DNA of 64,000 bases, from positions 1 to 64,000 of the forward strand of contig CAZHJK010000004.1 in the NCBI GenBank assembly GCA_964533275.1, in the 5' to 3' direction. Positions 1-9,055 of this stretch are shown one piece after another (the stretch's first letter is position 1; each line of letters begins with the position of its first letter). This DNA is from CAZHJK01 sp964533275. GTDB taxonomy: Bacteria > Bacillota > Clostridia > Eubacteriales > Garciellaceae. Below the pieces are notes generated by a model. The model did not search any database, had not been told where the DNA came from, and was given only the letters and a program-made list of their open reading frames with translations. Both the position numbers and the translations under genes were made by a program.

Positions 1-24
1 TAACATGCCCTTATAGGGCTGAAC

Positions 25-50
25 AAACTACCCGCTAAGCGGGTAGTTTT
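25..50. terminator. Rho-independent terminator of an upstream gene outside the window
   Basis: An 11-bp perfect stem (arms 25-35 and 39-49) with a 3-nt loop is flanked by A-rich and T-rich ends, so it could stop transcription from either side. The gene it ends lies left of the window. Confidence 0.8.
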
Positions 51-317
51 GATTAAGGTGGTGAAAAAAGCTTACTACACATAGGTGTAGACTCATTTAG
101 TTAAATGACAAAATTAGACAGCAAAAAAAACACTTAAAAAACTAGTACTATCATAAAGTTTGCCCCCACAAACTTTATGAATACATTTTATCAAATGTTT
201 TAGCTTTATACAATAATATTATCTACAGAATACTTACTGGAAAAACAAAGCATATAAACTTGCAGACCGTAGTATAAAGGGAAGGAATTAAAAATATTGT
301 TTTAGGAGGATTTTGTA
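51..317 (+). promoter_or_regulatory. Leader of the first TRAP operon with a 12-bp hairpin (151-180)
   Basis: No gene is visible here. A perfect 12-bp inverted repeat (151-162 and 169-180) encloses a C-rich 6-nt loop and is not followed by a T-run, so it looks more like a leader hairpin or an operator than a terminator. A smaller hairpin lies at 75-90. No convincing -35/-10 pair could be assigned. The ribosome site AGGAGGA lies at 304-310. Confidence 0.4.
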
Positions 318-1340
318 ATGAAAAAGAATTTAATGAGCTTTTTTGCATTTACTATGATTGTATTGATTTTTCTAACTGCATGTTCAGATTCTACTTCCAC
401 AAATACGGAGGATGATATTGATATTGAAGAGAAGGTAATGAAGGTTTCACATAATCAACAACCCACACATCCAGTTCATGTTGCATTGGAAAGTTTTAAA
501 AAGGAAGTTGAGGAAAAGACAAATGGATCAGTCATTGTAGATTTATATCCTAGTGCTACCTTAGGTGATGACCAGACAAATCTTGATCAAGTTAGTTTAG
601 GTTCTATTCAAGCTGGTATTACAATGGGATCACTTGCTAACTTAGTTGTGGGTACAGATGATCCAAGGGCATTGTTTGAGGAACTTCCATTTATGTTTCC
701 TGATGCAGAAGCTGCAAGAAAAGCATGGGATGGTCCATTGGGAGAACAGTATAAGGAATTGGGACGAGAACATGGTTTAGAAGTTCTATGTCATTGGGAA
801 AACGGTTTTAGGAATATGACAAATAATATAAGGCCTATTGTAATACCTAAAGATATGGAAGGTATAAAATTTCGAATTGCCCCATCAGAAATGCGTCAAC
901 TACTTTTTAAGGAGTTAAATGCTACGGCAATACCTATGGCTTTTCCGGAATTATTTACCGGTTTACAACAGGGTACAGTAGATGGTCAGGAAAACCCCTT
1001 ATCTATAATCGAAACTTCTAAATTTTATGAAGTACAAAAATACCTATCTTTATCTAGACATATATATAATACAGCTACCTTTTATGTAAATCCTGACTGG
1101 TTTAATAGCCTAACTGCTGAAGAACAAGAAATAATCCAAGAAGCATCAGAGAAGGCGCGTGATTATATGCGTGAACTTAATGATGAATTTGAAGCAACTT
1201 CTATTAAGACTTTAGAGGATAATGGCATGGAGGTCAATGAAATTGATAGAGAAGCATTTGTTACAGCTGCTGAGCCTGTATGGGAATACTATGTTTCTAA
1301 TTATGAAGGGGGACAAGAACTTATAGATATGGCGCAATAG
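318..1340 (+). CDS. TRAP transporter solute-binding lipoprotein (DctP family)
   Basis: This is the periplasm-equivalent solute receptor of a tripartite TRAP transporter, anchored to the outer face of the membrane. The N-terminus has a basic start, a hydrophobic stretch and the lipobox LTAC (lipid-modified Cys about residue 22). The body carries the DctP family pattern, including the KFRIAPSE region where family members place an arginine that binds a substrate carboxylate, and the later VDGQENP stretch. The 340-aa length is normal. AGGAGGA lies 7 nt before the ATG. It heads a unit with DctQ, DctM and an aldolase, so the ligand is probably an organic or sugar acid that the aldolase helps degrade. 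The ligand itself cannot be read from the sequence. Confidence 0.93.
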   Translation: MKKNLMSFFAFTMIVLIFLTACSDSTSTNTEDDIDIEEKVMKVSHNQQPTHPVHVALESFKKEVEEKTNGSVIVDLYPSATLGDDQTNLDQVSLGSIQAGITMGSLANLVVGTDDPRALFEELPFMFPDAEAARKAWDGPLGEQYKELGREHGLEVLCHWENGFRNMTNNIRPIVIPKDMEGIKFRIAPSEMRQLLFKELNATAIPMAFPELFTGLQQGTVDGQENPLSIIETSKFYEVQKYLSLSRHIYNTATFYVNPDWFNSLTAEEQEIIQEASEKARDYMRELNDEFEATSIKTLEDNGMEVNEIDREAFVTAAEPVWEYYVSNYEGGQELIDMAQ

Positions 1341-1377
1341 AGAAAATCCTATTTTACGGAAGAAGGGGGAAATATAA

Positions 1378-1869
1378 GTGAAGCCTCTAACAAGATATTT
1401 AAAATACATTATTAAGGCAATTGAATGGGCTGGGATTTCTCTTATGATAGCTATGTCTGTAGTAACCTTTATTCAAGTAATCTATCGTTATGTCTTCAAG
1501 GGATCTTTTTTCTGGGCAGAAGAATTTGCTATTATGTCAATGATTTATGTAACATTTTTAGGGGCTACTCTTGCGGTAAGGAAAGGTTCCCATACTCGTA
1601 TCGACTTTCTAATCAATAAATTTAAATACAAGCGTTATATTGAAGCATTAAACAATGTTATCTGTGCTGCTTTCTTAGCTTATTTAGGATATAGTTCTTT
1701 ACCCATAATTAAAACCACAAGCATTCAAAAAACAATAGGTATGCAAATATCAAGATCATTATATTATTATGCTATTTTGATTGGTTGTATATTAATGGTT
1801 TTGTACTTACTGGTTTTAGCCTATTGTAAGATTACAAATTTTAATATTGAAAGTGGTGAGTACGAATGA
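1378..1869 (+). CDS. TRAP transporter small permease (DctQ family)
   Basis: This is the four-helix small membrane subunit that links the solute receptor to the DctM channel. It is 163 aa with hydrophobic segments near residues 15-35, 50-70, 93-110 and 130-150. The FFWAEEFA motif after helix 1 is typical of DctQ. It starts at GTG, 7-8 nt after AAGGGGG. Its stop overlaps the DctM start by 4 nt (ATGA), indicating coupled translation. Confidence 0.9.
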   Translation: MKPLTRYLKYIIKAIEWAGISLMIAMSVVTFIQVIYRYVFKGSFFWAEEFAIMSMIYVTFLGATLAVRKGSHTRIDFLINKFKYKRYIEALNNVICAAFLAYLGYSSLPIIKTTSIQKTIGMQISRSLYYYAILIGCILMVLYLLVLAYCKITNFNIESGEYE

Positions 1870-3152
1870 TTTTTGTACTGTTTGGTGCTTTAGCATTATT
1901 ACTTTTAATGGGAATACCCGTAAGTTTCTCTATAGGTATTAGCACGACCTTAGCTATACTTTTCGAAGGTAGTCTTCCAACAGTTATAATTGCTCAGAAG
2001 ATGGTGGACGGGCTCAATTCTTTTACTTTAATGGCATTACCTATGTTTATACTTTCTGGGGCAATCATGATCTATGGCAGTACTCCCCGAATAATGGCAC
2101 TAATCAATATGCTGCTTCGTAAGAAACCATGGGGTATAGGTTCAGCCAGTGTTTATGGTTGTGCAGCCTTTGGAACAATATCCGGTTCAGGAGTAGCGAC
2201 AACTGCTGCAATTGGAAGCATTATGGCACCTGAAATGGCAAAGAAGGGATATTCTAGGGGTTTTACTGCGCCATTAATTGCTGCATCGGGTACTTTAGGT
2301 GGTGTGATTCCGCCATCTATTGGATTTGTTGTCTATGCACAGATAGCTAATGTGTCAATTAGTGATATGTTTATGGCTGGTATAATTCCGGGTGTATTAA
2401 CAGCATATTTATTAGCCACCCTTAATAAATTTATGGTGAAAAAACATAATTGGGTAACAGAAGGAACGGATTATTATAGTCAAGTTACAGGGTCTGAAAA
2501 AATGAAGATATTTCTAAATGCTTTGTTGCCTATATTTATGCCAATTTTTATACTGGTTGGAGTTATAAGCGGGATTGTAACGCCTACTGAAGCTGCTTCA
2601 GTGTCAATAGTGTATGCATTTATTCTTGCAACCTTTGTATATAAGGAACTTTCCTTTAAAAAATTATTTGAAGTTGTAAAAAATAGTGTAATTAATAGTT
2701 CAACCATCTTAATAATTATTAGCTTTGCCACTCCTTTTGCATATTTAATAACTAACAAGAATATCGCCAACATTATTGCAGATTGGATTTTTAGTATAAG
2801 CGGTAATCTAATTCTTGTATATGGTTTTATCATAATAATCCTCTTGATCTTAGGGACTTTTATGGAAAGTTTATCATTAATTCTATTAACCACTCCAATG
2901 TTTCTTCCTATTTTAATAACTTTAGGTGTCGATCCTATTGCATATGGAATTACTTCGGGTTTAGCATTAGGGATTGGAGCGGTAACACCGCCACTGGCTG
3001 TAACACTATTCACCGCTTGTAGGATTTTAAAAATTAGGGTGGAAGATACTTTCCCGTGGGTATTTTATGTTTGCTTAACTATGTTGATTGGTTGTGTATT
3101 GACGGCGGTATTCCCTATCTTATCTACTTTTTTACCGTCTATTTTAAAATAA
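1866..3152 (+). CDS. TRAP transporter large permease (DctM family)
   Basis: This is the main translocating subunit, with about 12 membrane segments and 428 aa, normal for DctM. Family-typical stretches are visible, such as GCAAFGTISGSGVATTAAIG and SGTLGGVIPPSIG in the first half and GAVTPPLA in the second. Uptake in this family is driven by a Na+ or H+ gradient. It overlaps the dctQ stop by 4 nt and is followed after 26 nt by the aldolase, so the four genes are likely one transcript. Confidence 0.93.
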   Translation: MIFVLFGALALLLLMGIPVSFSIGISTTLAILFEGSLPTVIIAQKMVDGLNSFTLMALPMFILSGAIMIYGSTPRIMALINMLLRKKPWGIGSASVYGCAAFGTISGSGVATTAAIGSIMAPEMAKKGYSRGFTAPLIAASGTLGGVIPPSIGFVVYAQIANVSISDMFMAGIIPGVLTAYLLATLNKFMVKKHNWVTEGTDYYSQVTGSEKMKIFLNALLPIFMPIFILVGVISGIVTPTEAASVSIVYAFILATFVYKELSFKKLFEVVKNSVINSSTILIIISFATPFAYLITNKNIANIIADWIFSISGNLILVYGFIIIILLILGTFMESLSLILLTTPMFLPILITLGVDPIAYGITSGLALGIGAVTPPLAVTLFTACRILKIRVEDTFPWVFYVCLTMLIGCVLTAVFPILSTFLPSILK

Positions 3153-3178
3153 AAACAGGATGTTGAAAGGAGAAGTTT

Positions 3179-3949
3179 ATGAAAAAGAGTTTAAGAGATT
3201 TATTAAAAAGTGGACAAAGTGTAGTTGGAACATGGGCAGATGGTGAAAATGCCACTGCAATTGAGGTTGTAGGGTTAAGTGGCTTTGAATTTGTAATTAT
3301 TGATGATGAACATGGTTGTCATAGTAATCCTAATAAGTTAGAACTAATACGAGCTGCAGAAAATGCAGATACAATACCTCTTTTTAGAGTGCCTGGTTAT
3401 AGCTATGAGGATTCAATTAAAAAGGTCTTGGATATGGGGGCGGGAGGTATACTGGTGCCTAATATTACTAATAAAGCAGATGCGAAAGAGGTTATAAGAT
3501 ATTCAAAATTTCCTCCAATCGGTAATAGAGGTGCTTGCCCCTATCTGCGGTCTAATAACTATGGAACAAAGTATAGTATGACCGAATATTATGAAAAGGC
3601 AAATGAAGAAGTAACGATTATGTTTTTAATAGAGAATGTTGAAGCTGTTAAAAACTATAAAGAGATTATTAGTGTTGAAGGTATTGATGCAGTTTTATTT
3701 GGTCGTGTAGATCTCTCTGTATCTATGGGTGTTGCGGGTAATTATGAGGATCCTAAACTACTCAATGATATAAGAGACATGATAGAGATTTCCAGAGAGA
3801 AAGGTATTCCGGCAGGGATGGTATGTTTTGACTATGAGGATACTATAAGATGGCTAGAGGATGATGTGGATTTTGTAACAACCGGTTTTGGACATGGATC
3901 TACGATAAAATCTAATCAAGCCCTTATTAGAGAAATAAAGGATGAATGA
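3179..3949 (+). CDS. HpcH/HpaI-family class II aldolase
   Basis: This is a TIM-barrel, divalent-metal-dependent aldolase related to HpaI (4-hydroxy-2-oxoheptanedioate aldolase) and to 2-keto-3-deoxy sugar-acid aldolases that release pyruvate. Family residues are in place: the D-E-H triad in IIDDEHG with His45, Arg70 in PLFRVP, and metal ligands Glu152 (LIEN) and Asp178 (GRVDLS). The 256-aa length is standard. Its position behind a TRAP transporter suggests it cleaves a keto acid derived from the imported compound. The substrate is not determined. A strong terminator follows at 4052-4093. Confidence 0.9.
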   Translation: MKKSLRDLLKSGQSVVGTWADGENATAIEVVGLSGFEFVIIDDEHGCHSNPNKLELIRAAENADTIPLFRVPGYSYEDSIKKVLDMGAGGILVPNITNKADAKEVIRYSKFPPIGNRGACPYLRSNNYGTKYSMTEYYEKANEEVTIMFLIENVEAVKNYKEIISVEGIDAVLFGRVDLSVSMGVAGNYEDPKLLNDIRDMIEISREKGIPAGMVCFDYEDTIRWLEDDVDFVTTGFGHGSTIKSNQALIREIKDE

Positions 3950-4051
3950 TAAAAATAAATCCTGTTTATGGATGGATAGGGAGTAGGGAATAAAAAAAGA
4001 TATTAAATGATAGCGGTTAGGTTTTCCACTAGTAAAGAATTTAAATCTAAT

Positions 4052-4093
4052 AAATAAAGTCCGCTTAATTGAAACTTTAAGCGGGCTTTATTT
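4052..4093 (+). terminator. Terminator of the TRAP-aldolase unit
   Basis: A long hairpin (arms about 4052-4068 and 4077-4093; core CCGCTTAA with TTAAGCGG) closes in T-rich sequence just after the aldolase gene. AT-rich stem ends could also let it stop transcription from the right. Confidence 0.8.
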
Positions 4094-4230
4094 ATCTATT
4101 CTATCTTTTTAAAATAATTTGTGTTTTACTAACATAGAAGGATAATACAAGGCTGTAAACGATGATTTTTTAAGAATAAAAATATTGCCATAACAAACAT
4201 AGGTTTTATGCTTAAATAAATTTTTATATT

Positions 4231-4620
4231 TCAAGGGTCTAAAGGCTGATCAAAATTTCCATCTCCTAATATTTCACGTACATATTTAACTCTTTTTTGA
4301 TTCATTATATCTTGTCTAGCACTTTTTATAGCCTGCTTTTTTAAAACATCTAAAGCTTCCTTAAATTTAATTTCGAAATCATTTTGAACTTTAAAAGGAT
4401 GATTATAGTTGTCTTCTACTACAAGTATATTATTTTTGGAGTAAAAGTCTCTTAAGCTAGACTCTAGATCCTTAATTTTTATATTTTGTTCTTTACCATC
4501 TGTTATATCATAGAATTGTGCTACTTTATATCTTTTATAGCCCTCTAAGAAACTTTCTTCCATTAATTTTTTAATACTCTTAATTGACTCATCATACCAG
4601 GTAAATTTCGTTGACTCCAT
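4231..4620 (-). CDS. Unrecognised 129-aa protein
   Basis: I do not recognise this protein. The start is set by AGGAGG at 4631-4636, which sits about 10 nt before the ATG at 4620. A longer in-frame reading to 4686 would place this ribosome site inside the coding region. The product is charged and predicted helical, with no signal peptide or membrane segment. The second half (Lys/Glu-rich, about residues 75-120) could form an amphipathic helix. It is isolated, transcribed towards the TRAP-aldolase unit. Confidence 0.6.
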   Translation of the reverse strand: MESTKFTWYDESIKSIKKLMEESFLEGYKRYKVAQFYDITDGKEQNIKIKDLESSLRDFYSKNNILVVEDNYNHPFKVQNDFEIKFKEALDVLKKQAIKSARQDIMNQKRVKYVREILGDGNFDQPLDP

Positions 4621-4686
4621 AACAAATAAGACCTCCTTTTGATTTATTGTTCTATTTAATAAAGAGTATGAGGATAGGCATGTCAA

Positions 4687-5170
4687 TTATTCCAATTTTT
4701 TTAATATGGAACTAATTTATAGATAGTGTGGTAGCTAAATAAAGTATGATGCTATTTTACAAGTAATAGTCTTAAAACCCTATTTATTAAAATAGAATTG
4801 TGAATGTTGTAATGAAGTTAGGCATATACAACAAAAATTCATTAGGATCAAAACTATAAAATGTATATTCAGCACACTAACTACAATGGGCAATCGCACA
4901 CGATTATTATAAAATATATATAATAGCTCTTGTGTAGGTGTGCCTATATATAAAAATATTGTCGATATTTGCGATTATAAAATAAAGGTATTTGTATTAT
5001 TGTATCGAATTTTAAGTTAAGGAATATTATTAAGACAATAGATAATAGAAATAAAGAGCCATATATGAGGTAAATTCACAAGGCAATTTTGTTATTATAG
5101 AATTAAAATTTATATAGCGATGATTTCAATAAATAATAAAGATAGGAAATTTAATATAGGAGTTACAACA
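4687..5170. other. AT-rich stretch without a recognisable gene
   Basis: No RNA gene, repeat or coding region could be supported here. A short related sequence (CGATTATTATAAAAT near 4900, CGATTATAAAAT near 4972) occurs twice and is the only internal repetition noticed. The promoter for the following gene should lie here but was not resolved. Confidence 0.3.
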
Positions 5171-5827
5171 ATGAATAAAATTATACCAGCATTTGAAACT
5201 ACATTGTTTGATTCAACTTTAAGCACTGCATGTGTTGAATTGGCAGAATTGGGAATCGACAGTTTCCTTGACGAGGGAGTTTTCAGAAGTGTACCAATAG
5301 TAAGTTTGTTAATTGGTATAGGTAAAACTGCTCAAAATATACATGATAGAAATCTGTTAAGGCAGACAATTAAATTTATCAATACTTTTAATGAAAATAC
5401 TATTTCTCATGAAAAAGTGGAAAAGTATAAAAAGCGTCTCAACGATGATCCTAAATACGCAGAGGAAGAATTGGGAAGGGTTTTAATTCTACTTAATTCT
5501 AATGTAGATTTAAAAAAGTCAGAACTTCTAGCGAAGTTTTACAATTCTTATGTAGCCGAAAAGATTAATTGGGATATTTTTTGTGAACTTTCAGATGTAA
5601 CATCTCGTATGTTTGTTGCTGATATTGGATTATTTTTTGCTATATATACAAAGCAAGTATCTGATACTTCACAATGTGCGGTTTATAAAGCAGATCGTTT
5701 AATAGCTTTAGGTCTCATAGATTCAGCCATGAAATCTATGAGTATAGGTAGCAGTAGTGGAAGTAAAACACAGAGATATATACAGGTTAACGAATTTGGA
5801 AGCCTATTTTGTTCTTTAAGTAAATAA
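5171..5827 (+). CDS. Unrecognised 218-aa protein
   Basis: The ATG at 5171 follows AGGAG (5158-5162) at normal spacing. A longer frame from 5120 lacks a ribosome site. The protein has one moderately hydrophobic stretch early on (SVPIVSLLIGIG, about residues 43-54), then a charged helical middle, and a second hydrophobic patch around FVADIGLFFAIYT. I know of no function. Hypothetical proteins of this type are often found in accessory gene clusters, but that is only an impression. Confidence 0.6.
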   Translation: MNKIIPAFETTLFDSTLSTACVELAELGIDSFLDEGVFRSVPIVSLLIGIGKTAQNIHDRNLLRQTIKFINTFNENTISHEKVEKYKKRLNDDPKYAEEELGRVLILLNSNVDLKKSELLAKFYNSYVAEKINWDIFCELSDVTSRMFVADIGLFFAIYTKQVSDTSQCAVYKADRLIALGLIDSAMKSMSIGSSSGSKTQRYIQVNEFGSLFCSLSK

Positions 5828-5928
5828 AAATATTATATAATGGATAACTATCATGATGTACCTAATAAGCCATATTGCAGATATGATACTTAAGAAGAAC
5901 CAAACTATAGTAGGGATATAGATTAACC

Positions 5929-6051
5929 ATGAAAACAGATTCTGGTAATTTTATATCCTCTCCTATGAGAAGAGTAAAGGCAAAGGGTTTAGTAGTAGTT
6001 TATAAATCAAGGGAAATGTCAAATTTCCGTGTTAAACCTGAAGTAGCATAA
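5929..6051 (+). CDS. Possible 40-aa small protein
   Basis: A short open frame (starts MKTDSGNF, ends FRVKPEVA) rich in Arg and Lys lies between two larger genes. The ribosome site is weak. It could be a real basic peptide or the tail of a lost gene. No family is recognised. Confidence 0.22.
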   Translation: MKTDSGNFISSPMRRVKAKGLVVVYKSREMSNFRVKPEVA

Positions 6052-6099
6052 CAGTTTAAAAGTAGGAATATGGTAGATTATCTGTGTGAGGTGATTACT

Positions 6100-6645
6100 T
6101 TGGACGGGAATACGGCTGTTATTTTATCAGCATGTATTACTGCTATGGTAACGATCATAGGCTTTGTAGTTACATATTTTCTAAACAAGCGTAATTTCAA
6201 GGAAGAAATTAATAAGCAGCAGGTTAACATTCATTTAGATAAGATTGCTGAATTACCCTATAAAATCCAAGAGCTTATGGATATTATTCTAGATAAGAAA
6301 AATGATAAAGCTATCTTATCGAAATTCAAAGAATTAATGTTTTCGATTTTTGCTTATGGTTCTAAGGATGCAATAATATTAGTTACAAATATGCAAGAGT
6401 TGAATTACATATTAGCGGCTAGTCCAGATAAGGCAGATAAGAATATGCTTATTGCATACTACATTCTGCTCTTATGCCAAGTAAAATATGATTTGACAGG
6501 CATTGAAATAAACCCAGAATTTTGGTATCGGATGCGTTTGACAGACTATTCAAAGATGAAATCATCTTTAGATAAATCAAGCAATGAAATAGTAAAAAGG
6601 CTAGAGTTAAATTCATTTTTAAAAATAGGATCTATTGAAGTCTAA
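6100..6645 (+). CDS. Small membrane-anchored protein, function unknown
   Basis: The first 30 residues include one strong membrane segment (about residues 5-27, AVILSACITAMVTIIGFVVT), followed by a positively charged cytosolic side and a helical domain of about 150 residues. GAGGTG at 6088-6093 favours the TTG start at 6100. The upstream ATG at 6070 has a poorly placed site. This single-helix-plus-cytosolic-domain layout resembles many phage- or defence-associated unknowns, but no family is recognised. Confidence 0.55.
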   Translation: MDGNTAVILSACITAMVTIIGFVVTYFLNKRNFKEEINKQQVNIHLDKIAELPYKIQELMDIILDKKNDKAILSKFKELMFSIFAYGSKDAIILVTNMQELNYILAASPDKADKNMLIAYYILLLCQVKYDLTGIEINPEFWYRMRLTDYSKMKSSLDKSSNEIVKRLELNSFLKIGSIEV

Positions 6646-6778
6646 TCTTAAGGAAATAGAATAAGATGGAAAAAGGGTACAGATTTATTGTCCCAATCAT
6701 CACCTTAAGTTTTTTAAGACGATTGACCGATATTATGAGACTCTATCATAGGGTATTTATTAAAAAGGAGTTCATACA

Positions 6779-6925
6779 TTGGCTTATGCATGGTGTTGGA
6801 AACTTATAAAAATTACATATATGACTTTTCTTAAAAATTTCTATCTAAAAAGTAAAGCTTTTCTAAATTTAAAAGACATTGGCGAAGTAGAAAATAAAAA
6901 TATCCCTATGAAACACTGGTTTTAG
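6779..6925 (+). CDS. Possible 48-aa small protein
   Basis: AGGAG at 6766-6770 is 8 nt before a TTG that opens a 48-codon frame ending in KHWF. The peptide is basic and aromatic-rich. It is the only candidate gene in the 500-bp stretch 6646-7148. It may be a genuine small gene or a fragment. Confidence 0.28.
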   Translation: MAYAWCWKLIKITYMTFLKNFYLKSKAFLNLKDIGEVENKNIPMKHWF

Positions 6926-7148
6926 TGAGTACTTTTGATTTAGTTCTGTACATTCACCATGGTTTAAGTATGAGTTAAAACCTGAATTATTTTAAAAGGA
7001 ATAGAGGTTAATAAGAGATTTATAGGAATGGATAGAGTGAGTTATCCAATGCAAGGTGCAATATTAAAAAAAAGTCTCGTTTCGTAGGATTATCATATTG
7101 AATTATGGGAATATGTATAATAAAATATAGTAAAAAGGAGGGAGTCTA

Positions 7149-7325
7149 ATGAGAAACGCATTAAAAGAGTTTAATAATGAAAAAAATAGGACAAAATCTC
7201 CCAACAAAATCAGAAGGCATATAGCACAAAATATTACTAAAGATGTGACGAAAGGTATGTCTAGATCTATTGATTCATTAAGCACTTCCATTATTGATAA
7301 TATAATTAGGGAGAGCAGAACATGA
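7149..7325 (+). CDS. Small basic 58-aa protein, translationally coupled to the next gene
   Basis: A strong AAGGAGG site lies 7-8 nt upstream of the ATG. The product is a lysine/arginine-rich helical peptide (starts MRNALKEF, ends IIRESRT) with no membrane segment. Its stop overlaps the start of the following membrane-protein gene in an ATGA arrangement, which strongly supports both genes. The function is unknown. The two products may form a cytosolic peptide plus membrane partner. Confidence 0.6.
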   Translation: MRNALKEFNNEKNRTKSPNKIRRHIAQNITKDVTKGMSRSIDSLSTSIIDNIIRESRT

Positions 7326-7792
7326 TACAAAATGATAAACAATCTAAAGAAGAACATGCTATTACAACATTAAATGATGAAAATACTAATGAACAATTTG
7401 AGGAGGACATTATTCCTGACGAGATTGAGCAGATACTAGAGGAAATGCCACAGGAAAATAGAAAGACTGTAGAAAGATTTATTTTTTCATCTTTTCAAAT
7501 GAAGGGAATAAGCTCACCAGAAAATGAAGTAATGAAAAAGATAAGCTCAGAACATATAGATAAGTTTCTTACAGCTTCACAGGAAGATATGCAAAAAAGT
7601 TATTCTGAAAAAAGGGACAGAAAAATTTATAATATTATATTAACTATATTAGGTTTAGGTTTCGTGCTTATAGTTATAATGACATTAAAAGACAATCCAG
7701 ATGTAATGGAAAAAGTAATTTATACAATAGGTGGACTTGTTGCAGGAGCTTTTGGAGGGTATGGGGCTGGAAGGTATAGTAAATCCGAATAA
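7322..7792 (+). CDS. Two-helix membrane protein, DUF2335-like architecture
   Basis: The acidic, helical first 95 residues (including EQILEEMPQENRKTVERF) are followed by two membrane segments (about residues 103-121 and 132-150) separated by a short loop, ending in a glycine-rich turn GGYGAGRYSK. This cytosolic-helix plus two-TM layout resembles the DUF2335 group, which is uncharacterised. The assignment is by architecture only. It overlaps the upstream 58-aa gene by 4 nt. Confidence 0.6.
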   Translation: MIQNDKQSKEEHAITTLNDENTNEQFEEDIIPDEIEQILEEMPQENRKTVERFIFSSFQMKGISSPENEVMKKISSEHIDKFLTASQEDMQKSYSEKRDRKIYNIILTILGLGFVLIVIMTLKDNPDVMEKVIYTIGGLVAGAFGGYGAGRYSKSE

Positions 7793-7810
7793 AGAAAATA
7801 TATTATATAG

Positions 7811-7848
7811 GGACAAGGAGGGACAAAGTAACAGGTTCATTGTCTCGC
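7811..7848. repeat. Degenerate inverted repeat with GGGACAA core
   Basis: A GGGACAAGGAGGGACAAAG stretch followed by CATTGTCTC makes an imperfect hairpin. It resembles a second class of short interspersed repeats in clostridial genomes with GGGACAAGG...CCTTGTCCC arms. Only one poor copy is visible here, so this is tentative. Confidence 0.25.
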
Positions 7849-7948
7849 TAATGCTTTCACTACAATTAGAAATCGGCTCTTTGTCAAATGGTGTGGTAGA
7901 GAGGAATAAAAGTTATAAGTTTAGACAAATCAATGAATAAATACAATC

Positions 7949-7984
7949 TAACTGCTTAGGAATTTAATATCCCTAGGCAGTTTA
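7949..7984 (+). terminator. Terminator after the 7149/7322 gene pair
   Basis: The arms AACTGCTTAGG and CCTAGGCAGTT form a stem with a G-T pair and an AT-rich loop, followed by TTTATAAT. It lies 160 bp after the membrane-protein gene. Confidence 0.55.
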
Positions 7985-8131
7985 TAATGTAGCTAGACTT
8001 TCTGTAATAAGATTTTTTATTTTTAAAATAAAGAAAACTTCTAATTCTAAACTATATTTAATGATTGCCAAAGTGGTATGCAATTGGTTGATAATATAAA
8101 AGTGCTACTTGAAGCAGAAGAGTAAAGAAAA

Positions 8132-8161
8132 AGAAGCAGAGGGACGGTTCTCTTGCTTCCA
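8132..8161 (+). repeat. REP-like element copy 1
   Basis: An imperfect palindrome with arms GAAGC and GCTTC around the core GACGGTTCTCTT. The left arm here is GAAGCAGAGG. It is intergenic, upstream of cpsC. Confidence 0.75.
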
Positions 8162-8366
8162 AGGATTTCCAATAAAGCATTATAATTTTATGTAGAATTT
8201 AGTAGAATTATAAAAAAAGTGTCAAAAAAGGGACAGATATTATGTTATAATGGTTTTAAAACATATAATATGGTCTCTTTTGTAATTATATGAAACTAAT
8301 TAGTAAATCAAAGGAGGATACCTATCCTTTGTTTTTTATTACTCTTAAATAAAAGGAGTTATAGAT

Positions 8367-9038
8367 ATGGAATATCATGAAGAAATAGACTTAAGGGAAA
8401 TTTTTCATAATATAAGAAGAAGATGGCGGATAATTGTACTGATTACAGCTTTATCAGTTATAATCAGTGCTTTTTTCAGTTTCTTTATTTTACAGCCACA
8501 ATATGAATCCTCGGCAACAATACTAGTGGGGAGGACCCAGGGGGAATTTACTCAAGATGTGTATCAGGATGTGATATTATCTGAAAAGCTTGTAAAAACC
8601 TATGGAGAAATTATGAAAACCAGCACAATATTAGATCAGGTTATCATAAATCAAGGATTAAATACTTCAGCAGGAAGTTTAGCCCAAAGGATATCTGTTA
8701 GTACTGTAGGAGATTCCGAACTATTAAGGATAAGGGTGGTAGATGGTTCTCCCCTTACGGCGGCTAATATCGCCAATGAGATAAGTAGAGTATTTATTAT
8801 AAAGATTAAAGAAATCATGAAGGTGGATAATGTAAGCATTATTGAGGAAGCTAGCACACCCGTTAACCCCATTAAGCCCAATAAAAAGATGAATGTGTTA
8901 ATAGCTGGAGTTTTAGGTTTTATGGTTAGTATATTTATAGTATTTATAATAGATTATTTGGACAACACCATAAAAACCACAGAGGATATTGAAAAACATT
9001 TAGAATTACCTGTAATTGGATCTATACCAGAGAGCTAG
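8367..9038 (+). CDS. Wzz/CpsC-type polysaccharide co-polymerase (kinase adaptor)
   Basis: This inner-membrane protein controls polysaccharide chain length and activates the partner tyrosine kinase. It has two membrane segments (about residues 22-44 and 176-198) around an external domain, and the proline-rich PVNPIKPNK motif typical of Wzz just before the second segment. The 223-aa length fits the Gram-positive CpsC/CapA/YveK form, in which the kinase is a separate protein. GGAG lies before the ATG. The kinase gene follows 17 nt later and the PHP phosphatase after that. Confidence 0.92.
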   Translation: MEYHEEIDLREIFHNIRRRWRIIVLITALSVIISAFFSFFILQPQYESSATILVGRTQGEFTQDVYQDVILSEKLVKTYGEIMKTSTILDQVIINQGLNTSAGSLAQRISVSTVGDSELLRIRVVDGSPLTAANIANEISRVFIIKIKEIMKVDNVSIIEEASTPVNPIKPNKKMNVLIAGVLGFMVSIFIVFIIDYLDNTIKTTEDIEKHLELPVIGSIPES

Positions 9039-9055
9039 ATATATTGGAGGGCAAT

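Noticed and set aside
2480..3013. 177-aa minus-strand frame
   Set aside because: Antisense to dctM, low-complexity hydrophobic mirror; no ribosome site.
4687..5170. A riboswitch or attenuator before the 5171 gene
   Set aside because: Short AT-rich repeats are present, but no conserved riboswitch core or terminator/antiterminator pair could be drawn.
7731..7940. 69-aa forward frame after the two-helix membrane protein
   Set aside because: Overlaps the end of the supported gene in another frame and crosses a degenerate repeat; no ribosome site.
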